NCBI GenBank assembly: GCA_050258035.1
Contig: JBLMYA010000026.1
Location: 1-64,000 of the forward strand
Direction: 5' to 3'
DNA: 64,000 nucleotides
Origin: DATBLE01 sp050258035
GTDB lineage: Bacteria; Actinomycetota; Thermoleophilia; Gaiellales; Gaiellaceae
Below, one piece after another: positions 27,512-34,832 of the stretch. Position 1 is the stretch's first letter, and every line of letters begins with the position of its first letter. The notes under the pieces were generated by a model. It was given only the letters and a program-made list of their open reading frames with translations. It was not told where the DNA came from and searched no databases. The position numbers were made by a program, and so were the translations under genes.

Positions 27512-27558
27512 GTTAATCCGGGGTTACGCCGCGTTAAGCGTCGGAGAAGATCCGGTTA
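27512..27558. promoter_or_regulatory. Direct-repeat array (GTTA units) between divergent esterase genes
   Basis: GTTA occurs at 27512, 27523, 27533 and 27555, i.e. spaced 11, 10 and 22 bases on one face of the helix. Two of the units are the identical decamer GCCGCGTTAA (27507-27516 and 27528-27537). Arrays with one unit per helical turn are typical sites for OmpR/PhoP-class response regulators. It lies in the shared promoter region of the two esterase transcripts. Confidence 0.5.
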
Positions 27559-27589
27559 CGGGACGACGACGACCGGTATCACGTCCAGG

Positions 27590-28399
27590 GTGTTCGCGGA
27601 AGCAGCCGCCGCGCTCGCGCTCTCGGTCGGCGCGCGCGGGTTGATACGGGAGGCGTCGTTTCGGTCACAGGCCCTCCGAGGGACGCTTCCCTTCGCCGTC
27701 TACGAGCCGCCCGGCTACTCGACCTCGCCGCGACGCAGGTATCCGGTTCTCTACTTCCTCCACGGTCTGCCCGCCTCGCCGTACGCCTACCGGGGGGTCG
27801 GCTTCATCACGTCCGCGCTCGACACGCTCGGCCGGCCGGCGATCGTGATCGCGCCTCGGGGCGCCCGCGACGGCGACAGCGATCCGGAGTACCTCGACTG
27901 GGGGACCGGTCGGAACTGGGAGACGGCGATCGCGACCGAGCTGCCCCGGTACGTCGACTCCCACTACAGGACGATCCGCGATCGCCGCGGCCGGGCGCTG
28001 GTCGGGCTGTCCGCAGGCGGTTACGGCGCGGTGCTGCTGGCGATGCACCACCTGGACGACTTCTCGGTGATCGAGTCCTGGAGCGGGTACTTCCGGCCGA
28101 CCAACCCGGCCGGAACGGCGGTGATCCCGCACACGCCGGCCCAGAGCGTTCACACGCTGGTCCCGCAGCTCCGGGCCGACGAGCGCAGACGGCCGACCTT
28201 CTTCGCCTTCTACGTCGGCGCCGGAGACAAGCGCTTCCGGGCGGAGAACGAGGCGCTCGACAGGGAGCTCGGGGCCGCCGGCGTCCAGCACGTGTTCCGC
28301 ATCTACCCCGGCGCGCACGACCAGTCCGTGTGGCGCGCACACGCGCGGGCGTGGCTGTCGCTCGCGCTGGAGCACCTGCGGCCGTCGGCCGACGGATGA
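27590..28399 (+). CDS. Esterase (esterase D / antigen 85-like fold)
   Basis: 269 residues. FAVYEPPGYSTSPRRRYPVLYFLHGLPASP, VIAPRGARDGDSDPEYLDWGTGRNWE, LVGLSAGGYGAVLLAMHH with Ser141, VIESWSGYF, FYVGAGDKRF and the catalytic His in YPGAHDQSVW. The PPGYSTSPRRRYPVLY block is shared word for word with the divergent esterase at 26527, so the genes are duplicates. There is no clear membrane anchor; a short Ala-rich N-terminus could be a weak export signal. GTG start 7 bases after TATCAC (27577-27582), leaderless-like. Overlaps the next esterase by ATGA. Confidence 0.8.
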   Translation: MFAEAAAALALSVGARGLIREASFRSQALRGTLPFAVYEPPGYSTSPRRRYPVLYFLHGLPASPYAYRGVGFITSALDTLGRPAIVIAPRGARDGDSDPEYLDWGTGRNWETAIATELPRYVDSHYRTIRDRRGRALVGLSAGGYGAVLLAMHHLDDFSVIESWSGYFRPTNPAGTAVIPHTPAQSVHTLVPQLRADERRRPTFFAFYVGAGDKRFRAENEALDRELGAAGVQHVFRIYPGAHDQSVWRAHARAWLSLALEHLRPSADG

Positions 28400-29301
28400 C
28401 GGGCCGGGTCGTCACAGCGCTCGCCGCGCTCGCGCTGACCAGCGGCGGGCCCGCTGCCGCCGGCGCGCCGCCCGGGTTCCACCCGATCGCGACCGGACCT
28501 GACGGCGGCCTCGTCGTCCAGGGGTGGATCCGGAACTCGGTCGAGCCGCGCTTCTTCCGTCCCACGGTGGTCTACCTCCCGCCGGGCTACGACCCGGCGC
28601 GCCGCTACCCGGTGCTGTACCTGCTCCAGGGCTTCCCGGGGTCGCCCTACCAGTTCGTCGACGGAATCGACCTGCCGGGCTACGCCGACCCGCGCATCGC
28701 CGCCGGCACCCTGCCGCCGTTCATCGCGGTCGTCCCTCCGGCCGGGATCGACGCGTACCACGGCGACTGGACCGGCGTCTGGGAGCAGTACCTCGTCCAC
28801 GACGTCGTTCCCTGGGCCGACGCGAATCTGCCGACGATCGCGGCGCGGCGGGGACGTGTGCTCGCAGGCCTGTCCGCCGGCGGTTACGGCGCCGTCGACA
28901 TCGGCCTGCGCCATCCGGGCCTGTTCGCCACGCTGGAGGCCTGGAGCGGCTACTTCCACCCGCTCCGCGCCGGCGCGCTGGTCGACGCGGACGCAACCCA
29001 GCGGCAGGCCCACGACCCGAGCCTGCTCGCCCGTCTCGAGTCTCGCCTCCTCCATCGGCTGGGGACGCGTTTCTTCCTCTCCTCGGGAACGATCCACGAT
29101 CGGCAGACGGCCGCTGCGACGAAGACGTTCTCGGCCGAGCTGCGGACGCTCCGCCTCCCCCACCGCCTCTGGCTCGCTCCGGGAGGCCACGACGGCCGTC
29201 TCTGGCGGTCCCAGCTCCCGGCGGCACTCGCGTACGCGTTCCCGACCGAGAACCTAGACTCCACGGCGTGGACTTCGAGCTCACCGACGAGCAGCGGCTG
29301 A
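28396..29301 (+). CDS. Secreted esterase (esterase D / antigen 85-like fold)
   Basis: 301 residues. A signal peptide (TALAALALTSGGPAAAG) is followed by VVYLPPGYDPARRYPVLYLLQGFPGSPYQ, VLAGLSAGGYGAVDIGLRHP with Ser160, EAWSGYFHP, FLSSGTIHDR and LAPGGHDGRLWR with the catalytic His. Third member of the local esterase family. Its 5' end is coupled by ATGA to the second esterase, and its last 34 bases overlap the start of the acyl-CoA dehydrogenase gene, whose promoter box lies inside this coding region. Substrate unknown; a surface lipid or polyester is plausible. Confidence 0.8.
   Translation: MTGRVVTALAALALTSGGPAAAGAPPGFHPIATGPDGGLVVQGWIRNSVEPRFFRPTVVYLPPGYDPARRYPVLYLLQGFPGSPYQFVDGIDLPGYADPRIAAGTLPPFIAVVPPAGIDAYHGDWTGVWEQYLVHDVVPWADANLPTIAARRGRVLAGLSAGGYGAVDIGLRHPGLFATLEAWSGYFHPLRAGALVDADATQRQAHDPSLLARLESRLLHRLGTRFFLSSGTIHDRQTAAATKTFSAELRTLRLPHRLWLAPGGHDGRLWRSQLPAALAYAFPTENLDSTAWTSSSPTSSG
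29255..29260 (+). promoter_or_regulatory. Putative leaderless -10 box (TAGACT)
   Basis: TAGACT, 7 bases before GTG 29268 of the second acyl-CoA dehydrogenase, located inside the 3' end of the esterase gene. Confidence 0.45.
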
Positions 29302-30485
29302 TCCAGGACACCGTCCGCGCCTTCGTCGACGAGCGCGTCCTCCCGGTCGCGGTCCAGAACGACATCGAGCACAAGCTCGACCTCGAGCTGATCGACGGGA
29401 TGGCCGAGCTCGGGATCCTCGGGATCGTGATCCCCGAGCAGTACGGCGGCGCAGGGCTCGACTTCGTCTCCGAGGCGCTCGCCTGCGAGGAGATCGAGCG
29501 CGGCGAGTCGGCTTTCCGGACGCTCGTCTCCGTCCACATCGGGCTGAACTCGCTCTCGCTGCTCCGGTACGGGAGCGAGGAGCAGAAGCAGCGCTACCTG
29601 GTGCCGCAGGCGAAAGGCGAGAAGCTGGGCTGCTTCGGGCTGACCGAGCCGGGTGCCGGCTCCGACGTCGCCGCGATGCGGACGAGCGCGCGGCGGGAGG
29701 GCGACACGTACGTCCTGAACGGCCAGAAGAACTGGATCTCGTACGCGACCGTCGCCGACCACCAGCTCGTCGTCGCGAAGACCGACCCGGAGGCGGGCCA
29801 CAAGGGCATGACGGCGTTCATCGTCGAGCGCGGGTGGCCGGGCGTCACGACCCGGGAGACCGAGAACAAGCTGGGCGTCTGGGCCGGCTCGACCGGCGAG
29901 CTCTTCTTCGAGAACGTCGAGGTGCCGGCCGAGAACCGCCTCGGCGACGAGGGGCAGGGCTTCGAGGTCGCGATGCACTCGCTCGACCACGGGCGCTTCA
30001 CCGTCGCCGCGGGAGCGTGCGGCGTGATCCGTGCGTGCCTGGAGCGCTCGGTCGAGTACGCGCGGGAGCGGGAGACCTTCGGCCGGCCGATCGGCCGCTA
30101 CCAGTTCGTCCAGGACATGATCGCGAAGATGGTGCTCGGCTACGAGACGTCGAAGCTGCTCGTCATGCAGGCGGCCTGGATGAAGGACGAGGGCAAGCGC
30201 TCGACGCGGGAGACGTCACTGGCCAAGTGGCACTCGACCGAATCCGCCCTGGACGCCGCCAACATGGCGATCCAGGTGCACGGCTCGTACGGCTACTCGG
30301 CCGAGTACGGGCTCGAGCGGTACTTCCGGAACGCCCGCGCGCCGGTCATCTACGAGGGCACGACCCAGATCCACAAGATGATGCAGGCCGAGCACGCGCT
30401 CGGCTACCGCCGCCTCAACGGCCACACGGGCGAGATGTCGCCGCTCGTCTCCTGGTCGCCGCCGGCCGAGCTCGCGCGAACCTAG
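29268..30485 (+). CDS. Acyl-CoA dehydrogenase (glutaryl/short-chain-like)
   Basis: 405 residues. Seen: DFELTDEQRLIQDTVRAFVDERVLPVA, GCFGLTEPGAGSDVAAMRTSARREGDTYVLNGQKNWISYA, VEYARERETFGRPIGRYQFVQDMIAKM, and IQVHGSYGYSAEYGLERYFRNARAPVIYEGTTQIHKMMQAEHALGYR. The YEGTTQ Glu and the RYFRNARAP segment are hallmarks of functional acyl-CoA dehydrogenases. Related to but clearly different from the dehydrogenase at 22331. It has no operator like that gene. The GTG start follows a TAGACT box by 7 bases. Confidence 0.92.
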   Translation: MDFELTDEQRLIQDTVRAFVDERVLPVAVQNDIEHKLDLELIDGMAELGILGIVIPEQYGGAGLDFVSEALACEEIERGESAFRTLVSVHIGLNSLSLLRYGSEEQKQRYLVPQAKGEKLGCFGLTEPGAGSDVAAMRTSARREGDTYVLNGQKNWISYATVADHQLVVAKTDPEAGHKGMTAFIVERGWPGVTTRETENKLGVWAGSTGELFFENVEVPAENRLGDEGQGFEVAMHSLDHGRFTVAAGACGVIRACLERSVEYARERETFGRPIGRYQFVQDMIAKMVLGYETSKLLVMQAAWMKDEGKRSTRETSLAKWHSTESALDAANMAIQVHGSYGYSAEYGLERYFRNARAPVIYEGTTQIHKMMQAEHALGYRRLNGHTGEMSPLVSWSPPAELART

Positions 30486-30487
30486 CG

Positions 30488-30645
30488 CTACTCCTCGCCG
30501 TGGAAGTAGTCGAGCTCGGCGTTCTCGTCGAGGATCTTGCGGATCCCTGTCCCCCAGAGACCGACCTGCAGATGCCTCCACTGCCACCCCGGCCGGTCGC
30601 GTCCGCGTCGCCGAAGAGATTGACGTGCTCGGCCCGATCGCTCAT
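30488..30645 (-). pseudogene. Remnant of a third cupin gene (frameshift and internal deletion)
   Basis: Begins with an intact ATGA-coupled start (ATG 30645, overlapping the stop of the previous cupin) and reads MSDRAEHVNLFGDADA, a typical N-terminus of this cupin group. One base is then missing; in the next frame the DNA reads DRPGWQWRHLQVG, then GLWGTGIRKILDENAELDYFHGEE and a TAG at 30488. These match the N- and C-terminal ends of the cupins upstream, but the whole beta-barrel core (~100 residues) is absent. So the third tandem copy appears to have decayed through an internal deletion plus a 1-base frameshift. Confidence 0.6.
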
Positions 30646-31100
30646 GTCTCGCCCTCCCAGTAGTCCACCGCGTCGCCGGCGCGGAAGAGCTTTCCGGGCG
30701 GCCAGACGCCGATCTTGTCGGAGTCGGGATAGACCGCCACCGCCGGCTCGTTCCTGGTCGAGAAGATCACGATCCGGGCCGGTTCTCGATACCGGTTCGA
30801 CGCCTTGTGCGCACCCTCCGGCCCGGCCGGGAAGCAGACGACGTCGCCCCGGGCGAGCTCCTCCTCTCCCGCCGGGGTTCGCACCGTCGGGCGGCCCTCG
30901 AGGACGAGCAGCCATTCCTCGTCGCCCGCCTCCCAGTGGTAGGGGCACACGCTCTGGCCCTCGGCCAGCACGTAGACGCTCGCCCCGAGCCGGGCGCCGC
31001 CCACGAGCGGGCCGACGCGCGCGTACGGCGTTTCGTAGCCATCCGGGTCGTCACCGTCCCGGGCCGTCTCGACGTCGAACAGGTTGGCAACCGGCCTCAC
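30642..31100 (-). CDS. Cupin domain protein (second of tandem pair)
   Basis: 152 residues, single cupin barrel. Metal-site motifs: VCPYHWEAGDEEWLLVLEGRPTVRTPAGEEEL (motif 1, with His and Glu) and GDVVCFPAGPEGAHKASN (motif 2 His). It ends with VYPDSDKIGVWPPG and AVDYWEGE, repeated in the neighbouring cupin. Members of this small soluble family often sense or isomerise sugars or bind a metal; function unknown here. GTG 31100 overlaps the stop of the first cupin (GTGA). The next, decayed cupin is coupled to its own stop. Confidence 0.8.
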   Translation of the reverse strand: MRPVANLFDVETARDGDDPDGYETPYARVGPLVGGARLGASVYVLAEGQSVCPYHWEAGDEEWLLVLEGRPTVRTPAGEEELARGDVVCFPAGPEGAHKASNRYREPARIVIFSTRNEPAVAVYPDSDKIGVWPPGKLFRAGDAVDYWEGET

Positions 31101-31567
31101 GGCTCTCCCTCCCAGTAGTCGACCGCCTCGGACCGGGGGAAATTGAGACGATCCTCGTCGTGCGTCCCCCACGGCCCGGGACGCGTCCCCAGCTTGTCGC
31201 TGTCCGGGTACACGACCACGGCGGGCCAGACCTCCTCCGAGAGGATCAGCACCCGGCCCGGCCCGTGGACCGTGTGGGCGCCCCCGGGCGATCCCGGGAA
31301 GCAGACGACGTCGCCGGCACGAAGCTGCTGCTCGCCGTGCTGCGTCCGGACCGTCGGTGTCCCCGCGACGACCACGAGCCACTCCTCCACCCCGTGGTGG
31401 TAGTGGTACGGGCAGACGCGCTCGCCCTCCTCGAGCTCGTAGACCGCACCGCCGATCTTGTCACCGCCGATCGCCTCGTCGACCGCGACGGAGCGCTTCG
31501 GATACCCCGGGCGGTAGTGCTCGTCCTCGGCCTCGAGCTCGTCGGCGATCAGGTTGAAGCGACGCAC
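31097..31567 (-). CDS. Cupin domain protein (first of tandem pair)
   Basis: 156 residues. NLIADELEAEDEHYRPGYPKRSV at the N-terminus, then the cupin barrel with VCPYHYHHGVEEWLVVVAGTPTVRTQHGEQQL (motif 1: two His and a Glu) and GDVVCFPGSPGGAHTVHG (motif 2), ending VYPDSDKLGTRPG and AVDYWEGE. Clearly a paralogue of the following gene. Start GTG 31567, close to the divergent promoter of the secreted protein at 31587. No enzyme motif beyond the metal site is recognised. Confidence 0.8.
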   Translation of the reverse strand: MRRFNLIADELEAEDEHYRPGYPKRSVAVDEAIGGDKIGGAVYELEEGERVCPYHYHHGVEEWLVVVAGTPTVRTQHGEQQLRAGDVVCFPGSPGGAHTVHGPGRVLILSEEVWPAVVVYPDSDKLGTRPGPWGTHDEDRLNFPRSEAVDYWEGEP

Positions 31568-31573
31568 GCGACC

Positions 31574-31579
31574 TATTCT
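31574..31579 (+). promoter_or_regulatory. Putative leaderless -10 box (TATTCT)
   Basis: TATTCT, 7 bases before ATG 31587, in the 19-base gap between divergent genes. Confidence 0.45.
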
Positions 31580-31586
31580 CCCGGAG

Positions 31587-32051
31587 ATGCTCGCCGCCGC
31601 GCTCCTTGCCCTCGCGCTCGCGCTCCCGCCACATGCGACCGTCGTCCCAGGGCACAGCTTCGCCGGCCTCGGGCTCGGCGCGACCGGCATGGAGATCGAG
31701 GCCGCCTGGGGCACGCGGTACGGCGTCTGCCGCGGCTGCCCGCGTCCGACGTGGCTCTTCACCTACCGGCCGTTCCAGCCGCAGGGCGCCGCCGTCTCCT
31801 TTCGGGCGGGAGCGGCGGAGAGCTTCTACACGCTGCGGGCACCGGCCGGCTGGCACACGAATCGAGGGCTGAGGATCGGCGATCCCGAAGGAAGGGTGAC
31901 GGCGCTGTACGGCGTCCTGCCGCGGGTCGAGTGCGGCACCTACTCGGCGCTCATCCTCCGCCGGGGGACCGTCGACACCGAGCTCTACGTCTACGCGGGC
32001 AAGGTGTGGGGCTTCGGCCTCAGCTCGGCTGGGGCTCTGCGTTGCCACTAG
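31587..32051 (+). CDS. Secreted protein of unknown function
   Basis: 154 residues. A short signal peptide (LAAALLALALALPPHA) precedes a domain with GHSFAGLGLGATGMEIEAAWGTRYGVCRGCPRPTWLFTY (two close Cys), GLRIGDPEGRVTALYG and VYAGKVWGFGLSSAG. The pattern GL.LG.T...IEAAWG...G.C and GL.IG.P...V...YG looks like a repeated two-lobe fold seen in small exported actinobacterial proteins; I cannot name the family. Its last 32 bases overlap the 3' end of the convergent MFS gene. Confidence 0.65.
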   Translation: MLAAALLALALALPPHATVVPGHSFAGLGLGATGMEIEAAWGTRYGVCRGCPRPTWLFTYRPFQPQGAAVSFRAGAAESFYTLRAPAGWHTNRGLRIGDPEGRVTALYGVLPRVECGTYSALILRRGTVDTELYVYAGKVWGFGLSSAGALRCH

Positions 32052-33261
32052 CGGTCTCGTGCGGGATCAGCGAGGCGACGAGCGGGATCGCAGCCAGCAC
32101 CGGCAGCGCGCAGACCGGCCAGAGCATCCCGTAGCCGTCAGTCTTCGAGAGGTACGGCTTCATCACGTCGATCATCACGCCGGCGACCAGCGGCCCGACG
32201 AGCAGGCCGAGCCCTTTCGTCGTCGTCGCGAGGCCGGAGATCGCGCCCCGGTGCTGCGCGGGCATCAGCTTGAAGAGGAGCGCCCACGAGAGCGTCATCA
32301 CCGTGCCACCGGCGGCCGCGACCGGAAGGATCAGCCCGTAGTACCAGTTGCGCCACTCCTGAGCGAGCCCCGCAACGAGCAGACCGGCGCCGTAGACGAA
32401 CGACGCGACGAAGATCACGCGGGCCAGGCCCCAGCGGTTGCCGAGCTTCCACGAGCCGAGCGCTGCGAGCACGTAGCCGACGGCGACGGTCGCCAGCACG
32501 GCCGACGAGGTCGAGAGCGGCTGGCCGAGGCCCTTGGTGATGTAGAGGACGACGAACGTCCGCATCGCCGCGAACGTCCCTTCCCAGGCGGCGTTCGCGA
32601 AGAGGAAGCGCCGGACCTCGGGAACCTCGACGAAGACGGCCCAGCTCGTCCGCACATAGCTGCGCACACCGCGGAAGACGCGCGAGCCCTCGCTCTCGGC
32701 CTCCTGCACGAAAACGATGGCGGCGCCGCAGGCGGCGGTGGTGGCGACCGCTGCGAGCAGGAACGGAGCAGGCTCCCAGACCTTGAACAGGAACCCGCCG
32801 GCAACCAGGGCGATGCCGAGCGCGGAGCCGCGCAGAACGTGCTGGATCCCCTGGGAACGGCCGTACATGCTCTCGTGCAGCACGTCCGGGTACAGCCCGC
32901 GGTACGGCGGCTCGTAGACGTAGTAGGCGAAGAAGAACGCCAGGACGATCAGCGTCATCGTCCAGATGTTCGGCATGAAGGCGAGGATCGCCAGGCAGAA
33001 GCCGATCGGACCGAGCGCGGCGAGCATGAACGGACGGCGGCGGCCCATCGGCGTCTTGAAGGTGTCGCTCCACGGGCCGATCACGAGCGGGAGCGTGAGC
33101 GCGAAGGCTCCCTCGGCGGCCAGCACCGCGGCGATCATCGTGTTCGAGTCGGTGAACTTCTCGAGCAGCGGGGGGAGGTAGGCGGCCGTGGTGGTGATCG
33201 AGAAGGCGAGGCCGAAGGCGCCGAGCCCGAGGATCCAGACGATGCCCCGACGGGTCGTCAT
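32020..33261 (-). CDS. Major facilitator superfamily transporter (SLC45/GPH-like)
   Basis: 413 residues with twelve hydrophobic segments. Seen: GLGAFGLAFSITTTAAYLPPLL (helix 1), the loop 2-3 motif GPWSDTFKTPMGRRRPFMLA (D-x-x-x-x-x-x-GRRRP, typical of sucrose/glycoside and SLC45-like carriers), YEPPYRGLYPDVLHESMYGRSQGIQ, and WALLFKLMPAQHRGAISGLATTTKGLGLLVGPLVAG. Such carriers move sugars or related solutes. ATG 33261 overlaps the TetR stop (ATGA), so the carrier is very likely under control of that TetR. Confidence 0.85.
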   Translation of the reverse strand: MTTRRGIVWILGLGAFGLAFSITTTAAYLPPLLEKFTDSNTMIAAVLAAEGAFALTLPLVIGPWSDTFKTPMGRRRPFMLAALGPIGFCLAILAFMPNIWTMTLIVLAFFFAYYVYEPPYRGLYPDVLHESMYGRSQGIQHVLRGSALGIALVAGGFLFKVWEPAPFLLAAVATTAACGAAIVFVQEAESEGSRVFRGVRSYVRTSWAVFVEVPEVRRFLFANAAWEGTFAAMRTFVVLYITKGLGQPLSTSSAVLATVAVGYVLAALGSWKLGNRWGLARVIFVASFVYGAGLLVAGLAQEWRNWYYGLILPVAAAGGTVMTLSWALLFKLMPAQHRGAISGLATTTKGLGLLVGPLVAGVMIDVMKPYLSKTDGYGMLWPVCALPVLAAIPLVASLIPHETASGNAEPQPS

Positions 33262-33857
33262 CGGACCGCCACCCCGTCGCAGACGACGTCGACCACCGTC
33301 TGCTCCGCCCGTACGACGTCCTCGTCGCCGTCCGGGAGCTGCCCGAGCACCCAGCCCGTCAGGATCTCCTCGATCGCCCCGTAGAAGATCCAGGACAGGA
33401 GGCGCGCGTCGAGATCCGAGCGGAACACCGCCTCGCGCTGGCCCTGGGCGACGATCCGCTCGATCGCCTCGAACGCCTGTGCGAGCTCGCCGACCTGCCG
33501 CTGCACCTGCGGGCTGCGCCCGATCTCCCGGACCAGCACGCGGACGAGATCCGGGTCGCGCCGCCAGGAACCGAGCAGGATCGCGGCGACGTGGCGGAGC
33601 CGCTCGCGCGGCGACTCCCGGGAGGTCTCGACCCCCCGGAACGCCTCGAGCACGTCCCTCCACGCGTCGCGGAAGACCGCCTCCAGGACCTCCTCCTTCG
33701 AGGTGAAGTAGTGGTAGAGCAGACCGTGCGCGACACCTGCCTCCTGGGTGATGTCGCCGACACGGCAGTCGTGGTAGCCGCTGCGGGCGAAGACCCGGAC
33801 CGCCGCGCCGAGCAGGAGCCGGCGCTTCTCCTCCTGGGCGATTGACCGGTCAGTCAA
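33258..33857 (-). CDS. TetR/AcrR family transcriptional regulator
   Basis: 199 residues from TTG 33857. The N-terminal DNA-binding domain reads LLLGAAVRVFARSGYHDCRVGDITQEAGVAHGLLYHYFTSKEEVLEAVF, the TetR HTH signature. The C-terminal ligand domain contains LRHVAAILLGSWRRDPDLVRVLVREIG, similar to fatty-acid regulators such as FadR/LiuR types (my inference). The operator CGATTGACYGGTCAGTCAA covers the start codon, so the gene should repress itself. The same site in front of an acyl-CoA dehydrogenase suggests a fatty-acid regulon. In operon with an MFS carrier and divergent from a CoA-transferase. Confidence 0.85.
   Translation of the reverse strand: MTDRSIAQEEKRRLLLGAAVRVFARSGYHDCRVGDITQEAGVAHGLLYHYFTSKEEVLEAVFRDAWRDVLEAFRGVETSRESPRERLRHVAAILLGSWRRDPDLVRVLVREIGRSPQVQRQVGELAQAFEAIERIVAQGQREAVFRSDLDARLLSWIFYGAIEEILTGWVLGQLPDGDEDVVRAEQTVVDVVCDGVAVR
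33839..33857. promoter_or_regulatory. TetR-type operator at the TetR / CoA-transferase divergent start
   Basis: CGATTGACCGGTCAGTCAA, an imperfect inverted repeat (TTGACCG/CAGTCAA arms around GT). It overlaps the TTG start of the TetR gene and lies 21 bases before the CoA-transferase GTG. It differs at one base from the first 19 bases of the operator at 23536. Confidence 0.75.
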
Positions 33858-33878
33858 GGCTTGCCCATAGTAGTGGTC

Positions 33879-34832
33879 GTGTCTGCGCTCAGCGACACGC
33901 TGGTCGTCGACTTCACCCGGTACCTGCCGGGGCCGTTCGCGAGCCGGGAACTCCGGCGGCTGGGCGCGCGCATCGTTCGCGTGGAGCCCCCGGAGGGCGA
34001 TCCGATGCGGTCGACGGTGCCCACGTGGCACGACGCCGTCAACGCCGGCAAGGAGTCGGTCGTCTGCGACCTGAAGAACGAGACGGGGCTTGCCCTGGCG
34101 AACGCCCTGTGTGCCCGCGCCGACGTCGTCCTCGACGGCTTCCGACCCGGCGTCCTCGAGCGGGTCGGTCTCGTCGTGCCGGACACGGCCGTCCTCTGCT
34201 CGCTGACCGGCTTCGGTGTCGGCAATCGCCACGAGCTCCGGGCGGGCCACGACGTCAACTACCTCGGGTGGGCCGGCGTGCTCTCCGATACCGCGCCCTC
34301 GATGCCGCCGACGCAGGTCGCCGACCTCGCCGCCGGCGGCCTCTCCGCGGCGCTCGAGGTGGTCGCGGCCCTGCTGGAGCGGGAACGCACCGGCCGCGGA
34401 ACCCGCGTCGTCGTCTCGATGACGCATGGGTCGCACCGTCTCGTCGCCCACCGGCTGGAGGGCCTGCCCGAGCGCCTGCTCACGGGCGGGATCGCCTGCT
34501 ACCGGATCTACCCGACCGCCGACGGCCGCTGGCTGACCGTCGGGGCTCTCGAGCCCAAGTTCTGGCAGCGGCTGTGCGAGGTCGTCGGGCGCCCCGAGCT
34601 CGCCGAGCGCCAGTTCGACCCCGAACAGGAGGCAGTCGCAGACGAGCTCGCCACGACGATTGCGGCACGGCCGCTGGCGGAGTGGCTGGAGCTGATGGAC
34701 GGCGAGGACGTCTCGGCGGGCCCGGTCTGGACGATCGAGGAGGCGGCGGCGGAGTTCGGCTTCGAGCGGGACGGCCCCGCGCCCGCCCTCGGCGAGCACA
34801 CGGGTGCCTGGCGAGCGGCGCTGGGGGTCTAG
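33879..34832 (+). CDS. CaiB/BaiF family (class III) CoA-transferase
   Basis: About 317 residues. Seen: LVVDFTRYLPGPFASRELRRLGARIVRVEPPEGDPMR (family N-terminus, P-G-P-F with the CoA site), KESVVCDLKNETGLALA, DVVLDGFRPGVLERVGL, and LPERLLTGGIACYRIYPTADGRWLTVGALEPKFWQRLC. The usual catalytic Asp after VSMTHG is not obvious (VSMTHGSHRLVAHR; homologues have a D-x-S-M type motif), so it may be a transferase with altered chemistry or a racemase such as Amacr. GTG 33879 is preferred; GTG 33873 and TTG 33861 are in frame. The gap to the TetR start is only 21 bases, so both are controlled by one operator. Confidence 0.78.
   Translation: MSALSDTLVVDFTRYLPGPFASRELRRLGARIVRVEPPEGDPMRSTVPTWHDAVNAGKESVVCDLKNETGLALANALCARADVVLDGFRPGVLERVGLVVPDTAVLCSLTGFGVGNRHELRAGHDVNYLGWAGVLSDTAPSMPPTQVADLAAGGLSAALEVVAALLERERTGRGTRVVVSMTHGSHRLVAHRLEGLPERLLTGGIACYRIYPTADGRWLTVGALEPKFWQRLCEVVGRPELAERQFDPEQEAVADELATTIAARPLAEWLELMDGEDVSAGPVWTIEEAAAEFGFERDGPAPALGEHTGAWRAALGV

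Noticed and set aside
30642..31567. Cupin pair as mannose-6-phosphate isomerase or dioxygenase
   Set aside because: Both have the cupin metal motifs only; they lack the longer isomerase signatures and additional residues of dioxygenases.
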